Positions 23,579-36,301 of a stretch of DNA of 64,000 nucleotides are shown piece after piece. The stretch comes from Mytilisepta virgata. Taxonomy: Eukaryota > Mollusca > Bivalvia > Mytilida > Mytilidae. Numbering within the stretch: the stretch's first letter is position 1; each line of letters starts with the position of its first letter. Under the pieces are notes generated by a model. The model saw only the letters and a list, made by a program, of their open reading frames with translations, made no database searches and was not told where the DNA came from. Where the stretch lies: contig CM051519.1 in NCBI GenBank assembly GCA_028015205.1, positions 40,591,979 through 40,655,978 of the forward strand, read 5' to 3'. Position numbers and translations under genes: made by a program.

Positions 23579-23943
23579 GAATTAATTATCTACTAGGTCG
23601 TTATGCCGCAAACTCTGCCAGTATACCAAGCAGTCCTTCACATCCACTGATTCAAGTCAAAACAAAACAATTGATCTACTGTATTTCATACGGAAATACT
23701 ACCCCTATTACCACTCCCACAGAATATAAAATGAAGCTCATTTACAGATATATTTATACAATAAATCGGACAGTAAACTTTATCAATAATTTTCTACCGA
23801 CTATCGTACAAAACAAAGCTATTGATGAACTTTATAAGTGCAAACTCATTACATGTACTAGAAAGCTATTGATTCAAAAGGAACCAGTTTCACTATCTTC
23901 CGGAATCACAAGGTATAATGACTTATGTCTGATGGGGTTGTGA
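23579..23943 (+). CDS. Possible ORF or exon of ~121 codons, unknown
   Basis: A single frame is open from just after a TGA at 23578 to a TGA at 23941-23943, long for this base composition. The part from the TATCTACTAG acceptor (ending about 23599) is GC-richer and reads RYAANSASIPSSPSHPLIQV; the rest is Ile/Tyr/Lys/Thr-rich. A donor-like ACAAG|GTATAA lies near 23911, so an exon of ~310 nt is possible. No homology is recognised; chance or an old transposon ORF are alternatives. Confidence 0.22.
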
Positions 23944-24190
23944 CAACCCTTTACTTTATATCAAATCCACCCATCTCAATATGGTCCTCGCATTTTAGTT
24001 GATAAAAGTATTGTTTATTTATATAAATATCCCATACTGAAAGGAGTTTAGGGTATTTTAATCAACATTTATATAGTGTATATTCAAACACTGACATTTC
24101 TGAGACCTTCACAATAAAACTATTGATCAGACGTACTAAATATAAACCTTATCATGACTTGGCAATTTGAAATTAAGTTTTTTTGTGCAA

Positions 24191-24501
24191 GTCCAATTAA
24201 TATTAATTGACAGATTATCATCTCCTCCTGGTACATATTTTCTTATTATTCCAGAAAGTGACTTTCAAGATTTTTTGTTGTCCCTTTCTGGTAAAATCTT
24301 TGCTCTGAAATATGCAGTGACTTTGTGAGTTGCGAAACCCACCCCAGGTATAAAGATAACAAGAATTTTTGCACACATTAATTGCCCTTGTCAAATATTA
24401 GCAATAGATCCACGTAAAAAAATAATAAAATCCTCCCACCCACCCATCCAATTTTTTTTAGAAGAGGTGAATGATAATTTATTAATTAACTTTAATTGGT
24501 C
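24191..24501. mobile_element. Degraded PIF/Harbinger-like MITE
   Basis: The termini (GTCCAATTAATATTAATTG on the left; the reverse complement of the right end reads GACCAATTAAAGTTAATTA) match those of the better-kept element at 45245-45675. Both also share the subterminal block ATAAAATCCTCCCACCC followed by a short C-rich part and a T-run. The 311-bp interior is shorter and diverged. The duplicated TAA is no longer intact (CAA on the left, TTA on the right). Confidence 0.7.
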
Positions 24502-24556
24502 TTAAGCAGAGTATGCAAGACTTCCAAGAATTTTACTCCAAATAACTTTCCTTTTC

Positions 24557-24593
24557 CCCATATATGATCCCTCCCCCCCCCCATATATGATCC
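24557..24593. repeat. Short duplication around a C-run
   Basis: CCCCATATATGATCC occurs twice, separated by CT and a C homopolymer. It is probably replication slippage around the C-tract. Confidence 0.8.
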
Positions 24594-24721
24594 AAATTTA
24601 GTTCCTAAAACATGACACAAAAAATGTGCTGATTGTGCAAATTACTGACCCACATTTCTAACAGTGTATTCAGGTCAATATGACCTGATAAAAATGAAAT
24701 TTTTTCCAGCTATTTTTTCAG

Positions 24722-24838
24722 CGTTTTCATACATGTAGTCCTAGACAAGTTTGTTTGGAAAACCAGCATTATGTTCAAGTTCAACTAAAAGGTCCCTTGG
24801 TACTTAAAATGTATGCTATTTTTGAATTAAATGGATAA
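24722..24838 (+). CDS. Weak candidate terminal exon
   Basis: After a strong acceptor (GCTATTTTTTCAG) a codon-aligned frame of 38 residues begins RFHTCSPRQVCLENQHYVQV and ends at TAA 24836-24838. The composition is plausible for protein, but a second frame is also open for 21 codons and no neighbour exon supports it. Confidence 0.15.
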   Translation, partial: RFHTCSPRQVCLENQHYVQVQLKGPLVLKMYAIFELNG

Positions 24839-26852
24839 GTATTTCAAGCATGAGTCCCTTGCTGGTTCAAAATAGTAACAAGTATTTATGCCATTTCAGT
24901 GTGTCTGGGACTATCTCATGTCATTTTTAACATTACAATAGAAAAACGTGGTGTCATAATGAGAATTATAAGTCAGCGGATCTTTGATCAGCAGGTATCT
25001 GTGTTAAAATATCCTCTCTTTGCTTTCTTAACAAGTTAAAAATTTAGACACTATAGTTGAAGTTCAACACCCCTTTTAATCGAGAATGAATATTAAAATG
25101 CCATTTAAATAAATTAGAAGATTGGAAAGGTCATCATTTCGCAAAACCAATTTACGATGTGATCAAATGACCCCAAAATGACCAAAAAAGGGATGGGTTT
25201 AAATAAATACACAATACACACTGTAATAGAAATTTCTAAAATCTGTGGTCAAATTCTGAATTTGTAAAGTGGTAATCAAAAATGATTAATAGGGTATCGG
25301 GCCTATAATTGTAGGATTAATGCGACCAACAAGGGTTAAAAAATGCAAATTAGAAATGAGACAAGGTTAAATCTTATAATTTATCTATATATATATATCA
25401 CCAGTATATGTAATGAGATTATCAAAAAATTGTCTTCATCATGACATTTTTCTCATGGAAACGAATTTAAAGGTGAATCAATTTTTTAATGTCATATTAT
25501 TTTTTTGCCAAGGAGATAAAAAAATATTTTAAAAACCAATAGCTGCCCAAACAAGACTAAATGAACATATTTAATTGATCCTATTCTTAGTGTGTTTGAT
25601 ACTGAAGAAAAAGTTAACAAATTTAGCACACTGAATGACGACAAATGACAAAGATAATTTATTCCAAGCCTAAGGGCAAGTGTGGATTTGCTTAAAACAT
25701 TTATACATAAATGAGATGCAATGCTCTGGATACAAGAAGACCCAAGTTAGAAAAAAACTTTAAAAAAAATACACCTGCCAAAAAAATTAAACATTTTACA
25801 TGACTTCATTTTGAAAAGAATTTCTACATTCTGCACATGTCATCCAAAATATTTAATAATATTGTCACTATAGAGCTCAGTATGAATAATAAATGATATC
25901 CTCTGACTCTCTTCATGGTTATCCATAACCAAACACAAATGAATTTTGTCTGACAAGATTCCAAAATTCCTACCATTTCTACAAATCTATACAACTAGGA
26001 AAAAAAATTTATAAACCTTGTTCATTAACCAGGATTGAAAGACCTTCACGTCATCATCGGTCGCATTAAGATGACAAATTGGTAAGATGTCATCTAGGAT
26101 TTGAAGAATGTTATCTTTTAACTGGGAGTTACTAAAATATTATCATTGATCAATATATATCTTAAGTAAAGAACAGAGATCATTTACTGGAGAAAATACT
26201 TCTTAATAGGTCCTAAATCCCTGATACTGATGTGACCAAAGGTCAGTTTCAAACTAGGATAGGTATTTACCAATGAAGGTCAAGGTCTGCATGGGAATAT
26301 GGAAAATCCCCATTTACTGAGCAAGCTTCATTTTTTGCTGGGTATGGAATTTCCTGGATTTTCTGTATTGACCAGGAAATTCAACATTTTATTTGATATA
26401 TTCATTAGGTATCAATAAAATTAAAAGAATGAAAGATTTTTGGAATCTCCGTGATTTACGATTGGAAATTTTATATAAAAGCTGGAATTAATTGTCTTCT
26501 TCATAGATTTTTTACAAGGGAATTCCAAATTAACAGGAATTAAGATGGACATACGATACGGAATGAATCTCTTGACACTTTGACTTTTAGCGTGTGAAAC
26601 ATTTTCTTTTCTTTGTTATCCGACATCAATGGAGACGGAAAATCCTGATTACATATGTGTCAGAAAATTATTCCTACTGGAAAAATATCAACAAAATTCT
26701 AATTTGGGATGAAACATGGAAAAAAAAAAAATAATGACAATACATATCGAACAAACAACTTTGCTACTAAAATAAAAAAAAAAAAAAATTCTGACACGAT
26801 AAAAACAAATAACAAAAAAAAAGTTATAGCAATCCATATTCATCACTTACAG

Positions 26853-26992
26853 AAGTTACACTGTATCAACAACATCTTACAATAATCCATTGGAGATCTT
26901 TACTGTGATGGATCGCAAAGGGATTCTAGCAGTTGGGCCCCATTCCCTTGATATGGACCATTTTCTATATAGGCAAATCGAGCTAAAATCAT
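26853..26992 (+). CDS. Candidate exon of an unknown + strand gene
   Basis: An acceptor (CATCACTTACAG) precedes one base and then a frame beginning SYTVSTTSYNNPLEIFTVMD and continuing RKGILAVGPHSLDMDHFLYR-QIELKS. It has raised GC and CpGs (GGATCGC) in a very AT-rich neighbourhood. If spliced at ATCAT|GTACCA it ends in phase 1 and joins the tiny exon at 27382; otherwise the frame stops at TAA 27016-27018 and this would be a last exon (AATAAA at 27003). The two other frames close early. Together with 28461 and 28706 it makes the most gene-like part of the window. Confidence 0.4.
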
Positions 26993-27381
26993 GTACCAAC
27001 TTAATAAAAATTCTTTAACTGAAATTCCCAACCTTTTTAAAATAAGCCTTTTTGAATTCAGTTATAAAAAGTTCTTTACTTTTTACTTTGCACAAGATTA
27101 AATATTATTTTATAAATTTGTTGTTAATCAATAAACAGGCCATATAAACATACTCCTACTTAAATAGCATTAAGTGATCAAATGCTAAGAGTTTCAACAA
27201 GGCCTCCTTTTGATGCTCACTCGACTATTTAGAGAAATGCACTGACGTTTTTTGATCACTCGGATATCTTTTGGTACATTTTGGGTAAGGCAATACAGAA
27301 AAGCTAATTTTTCAGTTCTTCAGCCGTTAGCATTAAATTGTTTTACAGGATCTAGTTTCAACTGAACTTCAAAGATATCAG

Positions 27382-27404
27382 TGAAGTGTGCCGTCATAAA
27401 ATCT
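27382..27404 (+). CDS. Possible 23-nt microexon
   Basis: An acceptor-like AAAGATATCAG precedes 23 bases ending at a very good donor, AATCT|GTAAGG. In the phase that links the exons at 26853 and 28461 it encodes KCAVIKS with no stop (phase 1 to 0). The pyrimidine tract is weak, so it stands mainly on the donor and on phase agreement on both sides. Confidence 0.22.
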
Positions 27405-28460
27405 GTAAGGTATAAAAGATTCATACTAATTATTTCTTATGCAGTTGTTGCACACAAATTACAATTTTATGACTTTTTAATTAAAAAGTAACCAAAAATT
27501 GGGGAAATATTTTGACAAATGACAGATCAATCATGAAAAAATATTTTTTTACTATACATTTCTACGGGAAAATGCAATTCATTTTAAATATAGTAGGAAT
27601 TCCTATGCTAGCACTAGATCACCCAAGTACTGCTACCCAGCAGCAAAGAAAGAACTTATTTGAATACTTCTTGATACAAAAATCAACATGTGCATGTGAC
27701 AAAAATTCAATTAACAGAAAAGTTATTTTACTGCATCAATATAATAAACTCGGTTGTGTCGAAGTGCAGGGGGCTTGGAGAAAATTTCGACTTATCAAGT
27801 GCTTCGAGCTATCCATATTCAATTATTTTCTCCTGTTTAATCTACGATTAATTCAAACACATTCTATTGTGTATTTTGATGTTTACACAAATGTCTTCTT
27901 TTTTTTTATATATGATATAAAATGTGAAATAAACAATGAAGTTACATCATTGTCAATGATTTTCGGAACAAAACAAGTAAAATAAATAACTTAAAAGTAA
28001 CCTAGAACTTACATTACATGAAAGGAAAATACACTTGATCAATTAAGCTATCAAGTTCGACTTACAAATGTTAAAATAATATAACTTTTGGACTTAGGGA
28101 CTATAAAAGTAGTTAGACACAACCAATGTATTCGACTCCAGCATGTTCGAATAAACAGTGTTAAATTTACTTGGAATTAATGGCAGAAAATTCTGGTCTG
28201 GTCAGCATATCCAACCTATTCAAATTAAGAGTGTTTGACACAAACATGTTCAACTGTAAGCTTTTCAACTGTCAACAGGCCAGTACATTCTTGAAGGTGA
28301 CCTCTTACTGAATAACCCTGCTTAATTATATTACCCAGTAACCGATGGTAAACTATTTACCCATTTACCGTGAAGCACCAATATAGCACAATTACAATAC
28401 AATAACAATTTTTGTCTTATATCAAAATATTTATCCGACCTTTGAGTATACTCTTTACAG

Positions 28461-28567
28461 TATGTGATTAACAAGAAGAAGTGTCTAGACTTAATTGAAA
28501 CGGATCCAAAGAGAATATTTCCAGATAATCCTAAACCAAATAGCTTTCGATTCTTACTAAGTAACAG
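28461..28567 (+). CDS. Internal exon of an unknown + strand gene (best exon in window)
   Basis: A good acceptor (TATACTCTTTACAG) and donor (AGTAACAG|GTAAAT) bound 107 nt in which only one frame is open (phase 0 to 2). It reads YVINKKKCLDLIETDPKRIF, then PDNPKPNSFRFLLSN, an ordinary-looking globular sequence with balanced charges. A 138-bp intron with a pyrimidine tract separates it from the next exon at 28706, whose one-base start exactly fits the two bases left here. I do not recognise the family. The 89-codon minus-strand frame over it is taken as an antisense shadow. Confidence 0.55.
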
Positions 28568-28705
28568 GTAAATGCCAGGTACATGTATAAATGCTGTCAA
28601 ACATCAATCATTTTGTAAGTAATTTTTTTCTGTTGTACTGTAAAAAATTAACTAGAATGCTAACAGACATATTTTTTTTTATGTTTCAAGGTGAAAACAT
28701 TTCAG

Positions 28706-28922
28706 CTTAAAAGATATGCATCCAAACCTTAAGAGGAAAAGTTTTGTTGAGATTCTCCCACACTGGTTTTCAAACAATAACCAGTTTTCAACTGCATTTC
28801 AAAAATTTGTTCAAAGACTGGTCAATTCATCCAGTTGTGTCACTTCTGTAACATTCTTCCCCACTGACCTCTGCTATACATGGATTACAATGTCTTGTAT
28901 GTTTTTCGCATTTCAAACATAG
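28706..28922 (+). CDS. Next, possibly last, exon of the same unknown gene
   Basis: Following AAACATTTCAG, one base plus 71 codons are open to a TAG at 28920-28922. The product starts LKDMHPNLKRKSFVEILPHW and continues FSNNNQFSTAFQKFVQRLVN, then a Ser/Cys/Phe-rich end. The start phase matches the exon at 28461. Possible internal donors (AGACTG|GTCAAT, TCATCCA|GTTGTG) would remove the less convincing C-terminal third. No domain is recognised. Confidence 0.42.
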
Positions 28923-31900
28923 ATTACATAATAAATTTACCTTGGATGAATTATCGTTGTTAGAACCGTGCTAGATAAATTGGCTGCATTTAATCTTCTT
29001 GTTCTGTAATATAAGAAAATTAACCACTGTCACTGGAATTATCTGCTATTATCGTGGTGTTTTTTTATATGTATTATAATATATTAAATTCAAAAATTAG
29101 AATAGACAATTTTGATAAAACTGAAATTTTTTCCCATATCTTTAGTTGCTAATTAAAATAGTTAAAATGTGTATCAGTATACCATTTTTAAAAAAGTTAT
29201 CAAAATACGTATTGGTGGGGATGAATAACTATTGGTTATACCAGTATACATTTTTGCTTGAGAGCTGTATCTGTCTCTGAAAGGTGTATATCTCTGTGCA
29301 TGGTTTATACACTTTTAACTTCTTGACCTGATTTGCTTTATCAATATATGTTTTTGACACAAATTTTCTAGTCTTATCAGGGCTACAGTTCTCTGCCTAA
29401 AATATTTCACAAATCTTTGTAGCAGATATGGCAGCACAATTCTATATGAATATCTAATCGAGCTAACAAAAAAAGTGCACTTTGCCATGCTGCCAAAGTT
29501 ATTCTCATCCCAGAGAGAAACCTCAGTGCATTTTATTAATCATTTATTCTATATTTATGACAGAATCAATAAAAAAGAACTGAGGACTACTTATCCGTAA
29601 ATTGAGTAACATGTAGCTCCTATTAAATTTATCCAAAAAAAAAAAACATCTAATCTGATCGCTACAAATCATAAATTGACATGACATCGCCAGACCAACA
29701 AATACAGGGGTGTCGATCTTTACCTGTATAGTGTTGATTTCATTTTAATGGTACCTAAAAAGTAACAGCTATCTTTAGTAATTATATACAATATCCTGAG
29801 GTTATTAGGGAAAAAAAAAATTGATAAAAATCATATGCCTCTGTGTATAAATATTAAGCCGGTCAATAAGGACATACATACATTATATAGGTTACATTTA
29901 AATTACGTGATCAAGTGCCGTCTGGTAATAAACAAGGGGTAACCGATTCAAGTGTCGAGGTCATAAGGTTGGAAAGGTGCAAAACAAGCATTTTATTTTT
30001 ATCTCTAATATGAAAAAATTTCTTGACAGGAAAATGTCTGTCTCGATGGGACACTACATTCACCATTCACTGTATTCTGAAATACACGACAAAATACAAC
30101 AAGCATTACAATACATCGTCAGTCATTTGAAATTCTAATGAAGACAAGAATTGAATTTGGGACATAACTTCCCATTTTAGATTTCCTACCAAGTTAATGA
30201 CAGAATATTTATTTCTAAAAATACTCGCATCACATGACATCTCCATATTTAAATAAATTTATACATTAAAACTTTTTCATAAATAAAATATAGCTAAAAC
30301 ATTAATGTGTTTGGACCAGGCAATGAAAGATCATATTAGTTTTTTATGTTGGTAATCAATGTAAAAATTGTCATAAGCAATGTTACGGTGACATAAAATC
30401 GTTTTGTGTAACAGCTGGCCAATACCGGAGATAAATACTAGATCATAATTTCAGCTTGCCTTTTCATGACATCAAATATTTCCTTCTGACACAACTTAAA
30501 CTGCATTTATCAAAAATTATATCCATACAGGATTATGCTACAATTTTTTTCTTAATTGGAAAGGATTGGGGAATGGACACAATTAAGTCACATCCCTATT
30601 TCCAAATCAAGGTATCTTTGCTTTAATAAATTCTGATGAAAATTGTCTGGGCTTATGCTAGTTTTTCGGTCTTACAATTTCTGATGCATTCAGTTGTGGA
30701 AACTAAATTTTGTCTCAATTCATCCAGATTTTCTTCAATGTTTCCATTGTAAGTTAATTTAGAAGATCCAATTAGTTCTAGTGAAGTTGGTTAACATGAG
30801 TAATTCGTTTTTTATGACTCAAACACACTTCTAGACCATGTCTCACACAGACCCAGATCATGGATGACACAGCCAGAATATCATTGATATCAAGACAAAA
30901 ATCTTGATCAAATCTGTTCTCACTAAACTTGTACAAATTCATGAACGTTAACTCACTTCCATGTGATACATACATTTTTTTTTATGCCTAACCAACCAAG
31001 AAATATGATGTTAATAAAAAAACATATTATCTATTTATCTATATATGTGTTAATAATGCAAAAACGTAAATAAGTAACAAGGAACCCAAACAACCCCCAT
31101 TTTAGATGAGTATTAATTACAAGTTGGTCAATTTGCAGCTTATTTCAACAATAGTCCCGTTTATATGTGTTTACCTATCTTACTTGTCATCAAAAATTGA
31201 CACTAAACTATAACGTTTTAAAGGTATACATAGACATCCAGCGTGTCAATGGTCCCAGACATCAATACACATGTCTGATATATGTTACAATACATAATTG
31301 ATGTTTTCCGAAATATTCTCCGTCGGAAAACATAAATCGTCAGTCCACCAGCTTACGATAAAAGCCTCTGTTAATTTAACGTTTACGCTCAACAGGAAAC
31401 ATACAATACAGAGTAATTATATACCTGTAATATGTATTTACCTTGTTCAACGAGGGATTTACCCACGTTTATCGGTTTTGTTTTAAATAGATCAGAAGTG
31501 TTATACCTGGCGTACATGTGACCTAATTACTAACTTAGCAGAAAGTTTAACAAGGATATGTAAGGCGGACATGATCACTAGGTGTGTCAACACATACTGG
31601 AGCAATTTAAGGGTACCCGAAGTACTGTCTGAAGGCAATGACTTCACAGTTTCATGCCAATTATAATATAGCCTCTGGCTTGTTTAAATTACCCATATCT
31701 TCATAAAATATTAATTGCCAAGGTGAAAATCAGACAGAAATATACATTATGATATTTTTATGTCGATTTTTTCCTTTCAAAATCAATCAAGTTTAAAATG
31801 TAAATTACAGGTACAAGTAAGGATAAAAAAACAATGGGAAGAATTGTAACATTAAGGGGGTAATAACCTATCGTCCATCATCTAGACCTCAGCTGTCTTA

Positions 31901-34560
31901 TTTATTATATTATGGGTTAATCACAGAAATTATGAAAAATAATGAAAATATGGAAGCCTGCAGGTGTTATAATCAAACCTTGACAGAATAAGCTGATTGG
32001 TAAAAATTAACCAATATTTGATCCTAACAGAAACATTGTCTCAAACATTTGCAAAATTTAACAGTGTTCTAAGATTCAGATGGTCATTTTCCTGTTTTAC
32101 TTTTGCTTTGTAAAAAATTATGGTGCATTTGTTGCCTGATTATTTTTAAGATTATTGAAGCTAACCAAATTCTTTACACAATGTTATAAAAGAATGGCAA
32201 ACTGTGCCTGCAATTCTTTTAAATTGGCTGTGACATGGTCAGTTTCTGCCCTATCATTTTGGCAAAATAATTAAATGAATTTAAAGTCTGACATCTGAAC
32301 ATACCGGGTAATCTACAGTTATGTAGGGCAGGCAGAGCTCTTTTTCACTTTAAATAAATTGTTTTTCAAAACAAAATTCCGATAAAGTTTACAAGTACTT
32401 TTTTTTTACAAAAAAGATATCATGACATTTCAATTAACCTCTGAAAAGTGAACGAACTGAAGGTTATTTTCTACTTAAGCAAGCTTTAAATGGCTAAACC
32501 AGGATAAATAAACAATATATTTATGGACCCTATTTGTCAGTGTAATTGATTTTATAAGAGAATTGTTGTATATGAATTTGATACTATGTAATCGTTACTA
32601 TTCTGACAACCGAACTTGAATCCAAATAATAAGATACACTAGAAATTATACTTTCACGTGCTTTGGAACATGTGACAAGGTATTATGTAAATGTATATGT
32701 AAATCCACGTCCTACATTCATGCAAGCAGCATGTATTACATAATATTGATATGTACTATTAAATTTTGTTTTTACACCAAAATGACAAAAAAATCTGTTA
32801 CACAAAAAAAGTTAACTATCATAGTACATATTTGCATTATGATAATATTTGAAGCTGTTACAAGTTAAATTTTAAAATAAAATAGTATTGTTATACAGAT
32901 CATTAGTCAAGATATACCCCAGCTGTTCATCAGAGTGAAAATTTTTCAACTCAGGCAAGACAAATAAAGTGATAAACACAGATCATTAAAGATGTAATTA
33001 ATCATTAAAAATTATCCAAAAATATCTAACCATTTAAATTTCAACCATATAAAAAGCATAAAATTTTTAAAAAATTCACTATTTAAAAGAAAAAATCCAT
33101 TATCAAGGAATAGCTAATGACAATAAAGCAAAAGCCAATGACCAGATTATATGACCTCCAGTAAGCCTTGTACTGTAGATCAATCACCTAACTGATTATA
33201 ATACTATCCACGCTGGATTCCTCCAGGCAATCAGAATATCTATTTAAGAAACCTTTATCAATGTAAGATTGCAATTAATACAAGATAATATGATTTGCAA
33301 TATAAGACATTTATTCTTTATGTTAAACCCTTACAACCAAATATTAAACCAGTGATTGGTAATTCATGTTGTTTTTCATTCAGTATATTATATAAACATT
33401 TCATTGCCTGGTGACATTTCATATTCTGAAACTCACAAAATTACATGTTTTTCAAGACAGTATCCTGACAAATAATTCAGTCTTATGGTTTTCTTAACCT
33501 CATTAATCTAATATTACAGTTGAGACGAAGACATTCACCTTCGAAGAAATTAGAAACGATCAATTAAATTCATCTGCATTATATACAAAATGAAATTTAC
33601 TTTTCCCAATGATAGCTAAGAATTCTGATATATTAGGTCACCATACAGAGACAACAATCTATGAAGCTATGCTAACTCAATTGACGATGATTCTACTGAT
33701 ACACAGATGATTCCAATGTTACTGGGTTTCAACTTATATCATTAAAAAGCCTCATCTTTAACTAGCTACGAGATTTATTTTTGGACCACAGGGCCCGCTC
33801 ATGGTTGTTGTTATGTGTTCTATGCAGACCAAATCTATTAACTGCACATTAAAATATTGCTTACTTAGTCAACAACTAAAGATCAGACAACCTTTGATTC
33901 CTTAGCCAGAAAATATTTTCAGTTAAAATCTGAACTAAGAATAAACAAACAAACACTGTTTCTTTAATTGGGTCCTTTTGAAAATAAAACAATGGTATGT
34001 AACGAGACAACATTTGATAAGATATTGAGTAGACTAAATAATAATATGTGGACTGCATAAATGCCTTTTTCATAAAGAAAATTTCATCATCATATCTGCT
34101 AATCAAGGAGACAAATTTTTTTTAAAATTTTCTTACAGTAATTTAATGTACCTCTTTTTACTGTTCTTGAATTTAAAACTTTAATATCTACCATTAAATT
34201 ATACATTTTTTAAAATTAATCATTATAGAAAATATTTTCTAATGATTTCATCAAGACCCCATATTTTCCACCATATATTTATTGACTTACAATAAGAATG
34301 TTTGTGGATATAATGGATAATAAAAATCTGCTTCACATGTAAAGCAGCAATACATCTTTTTATAAAATCTGATTAAGTTTCTGATAAAGCCACGAGAACT
34401 CAAACTGCACTCTGAATGCTCCTAATTAATCCGAAACCGTTCAAATTTACATTAGACAACTTTGATCTATTGGTACCTGAGTTCTTTAGTACATGCAATA
34501 TTTATTTGAGTAACGAAGAAAAAAAATCATTGACTAATACAATAAGTCTATTTTCTGAGC
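28923..34560. other. Gene-poor stretch
   Basis: AT-rich with no exon or complete repeat that I can support. A lone TTAAGGGGGTAAT end lies at 31853. A ten-A run and other homopolymers are present. The short frames at 30778-30975 (-) and 31298-31486 (+) have no splice support. A small inverted repeat CAGACAT/ATGTCTG lies near 31256-31276. Confidence 0.4.
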
Positions 34561-34581
34561 CGCGGTGATAAAAACTTTCAG

Positions 34582-34743
34582 ATTATTACTCGCTATTCAT
34601 CTTGTGACAATTTTGCTCGCTTCAACGAATGCACTTCACATCTTTGGAAAATCTTTCCGGATTCTCTCTTCGAATTGGATCAATATTATGACTGCCTTCA
34701 GTGCGGCAAACCATCCTTGGCAGTTCTAATGAAATTGAACTAA
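34582..34743 (+). CDS. Candidate terminal exon, unknown protein
   Basis: After AAAACTTTCAG a codon-aligned frame of 53 residues runs to TAA at 34741-34743. It starts IITRYSSCDNFARFNECTSH, continues LWKIFPDSLFELDQYYDCLQ and ends CGKPSLAVLMKLN, with five cysteines and raised GC. On the opposite strand a 64-codon frame (34622-34816) is also open, so the coding strand is uncertain. No neighbour exon was found to test the phase, and the protein is unrecognised. Confidence 0.28.
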   Translation: MITRYSSCDNFARFNECTSHLWKIFPDSLFELDQYYDCLQCGKPSLAVLMKLN

Positions 34744-35928
34744 TCTGACATACGATTCTTACAAAACAAGTTTGTTTATTTCCTTTTTTCCATTGGTACG
34801 GAAAACGTATTGACAATATATGTAACAGCTATTTAGATAATATATTCAGTGTATTGGCTGATGTGTGGTAATTTTTGCACTACACGACTTATTACTATTA
34901 TTTATGTGTTAACCGACACTCCTCATAAAAGTGGAAACATATATGTATTGAGTAACCGTTCACCTCAAACTATTATAATATGTAATTTAGTACAGAGATC
35001 AATTAAAAACTGATTACACGTATGTTTCTCCACATGCAATTAATAAAGCGTGTAAAATTCTATGCTTTTGACTAAATTAACCCACTTTTTATTTACTTAA
35101 TCCTCAAAATCCCCAACCCAAGTGTAAAATACAGTTTTATTGAAAAATATCTATATTCGGTACACTGAAGGTAATCAGTTCAAGGTCATGGCTGTGGGGT
35201 CCAATTCCAAATTTGGGGATTAAGAAAATTTATCTTTTATTCATACCTGGACAAATCAAAACTTATATATACTTTTATGTTTATCTATATCAATACAACA
35301 ATTCCATTTAAAAAAGAATCAAAAAGTTCAAAAATGTTCAAAGCACACTAAATTATTAAAATTGACAATTTAATCTCTGATCAGCTAAGTACATGAATAA
35401 TGGGCGATCTTTACAGTTTAAAGTTTTATTGTACCGACACCTGCCACTGTGGTTTGGTGTATGAATAACAATAAAAATTGTTTTTTCTTTAAAATGTTAA
35501 TAATAAATTTCAAATTTGAATAAATTTTACAGTTATGTTCAACTATGAAACAGGAGGGGTTTAATCTTATAGTCCCAATTTAAATAATGTAATTTTTTCA
35601 GGAGGTCTTGGTACAATTTTCTATCAGGTCTAACTCTTTTCGAAGTCCTTTTCAAACTGACTAATGCTATTAATTCTATAAATATATTTTATAAACATGG
35701 CCCAGTTGGAAATCTTCGCCTTTCATCAGAGTTTATTTAAATTCAAGGACGCAGGTCAGGTCATTTTATTTACAATACATGTTTAAGTCCATAAAAATTC
35801 TTTATTACAATGGATGATTTTGACTTCTAAAACTTTTCTATATAAAAGGTACATATATAAGCCGATACATATAATTTTAGCAAGCAAAACATCCATAAAT
35901 CAAATAAACCTGCTATGTCATAATAAGT

Positions 35929-35946
35929 ATTTTCCATATGGAAAAT
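35929..35946. other. Perfect 18-base palindrome
   Basis: ATTTTCCATATGGAAAAT is an exact inverted repeat with no loop. It could be a dimeric protein-binding site; the central CCATATGG is too short for a CArG box. Confidence 0.5.
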
Positions 35947-36291
35947 GGGTATTAATTCCATAATAGGCTATACTTAGAAAACTGAGAATCACTTAATGAT
36001 CTAACAATTAGTGATTTGATCTTCTTAAGGGCGTATTTATTAACCTCCTAAATTATAAATATGAAATAATTCTAAAAATGCTCGCTTTTATAATCTCCTG
36101 ATAATAAAGATTTTATTGATAAAAACAGTACATAAAATACTGCGTTTTTTCTGTTAAAGTTACCTGGTTTAACGTTTCTATAGGTAGGAATAGGTAATTA
36201 ACGACTTTTTAAACATCATGTTGTTTACATGTAAATTGCACCAAATTGCTGTGTTTATGTAAGTAATCGTAAATTATAACCTAACCGTGAG

Positions 36292-36301
36292 CTGACGTCA
36301 G
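36292..36301. promoter_or_regulatory. CRE-like palindrome CTGACGTCAG
   Basis: This 10-base palindrome holds a full TGACGTCA. A second GACGTCAG occurs about 40 bases downstream (near 36343), followed by GCGG. Two such CpG words so close together are uncommon here. The regulatory role is inferred from the CREB/ATF motif only. Confidence 0.3.

Noticed and set aside
27512..27985. 157-codon + strand ORF
   Set aside because: AT-driven composition (KYFF, NNEV, runs of F), no splice or start context, and it would fall inside the intron of the better-supported exon chain; chance frames of this size are expected once or so per window.
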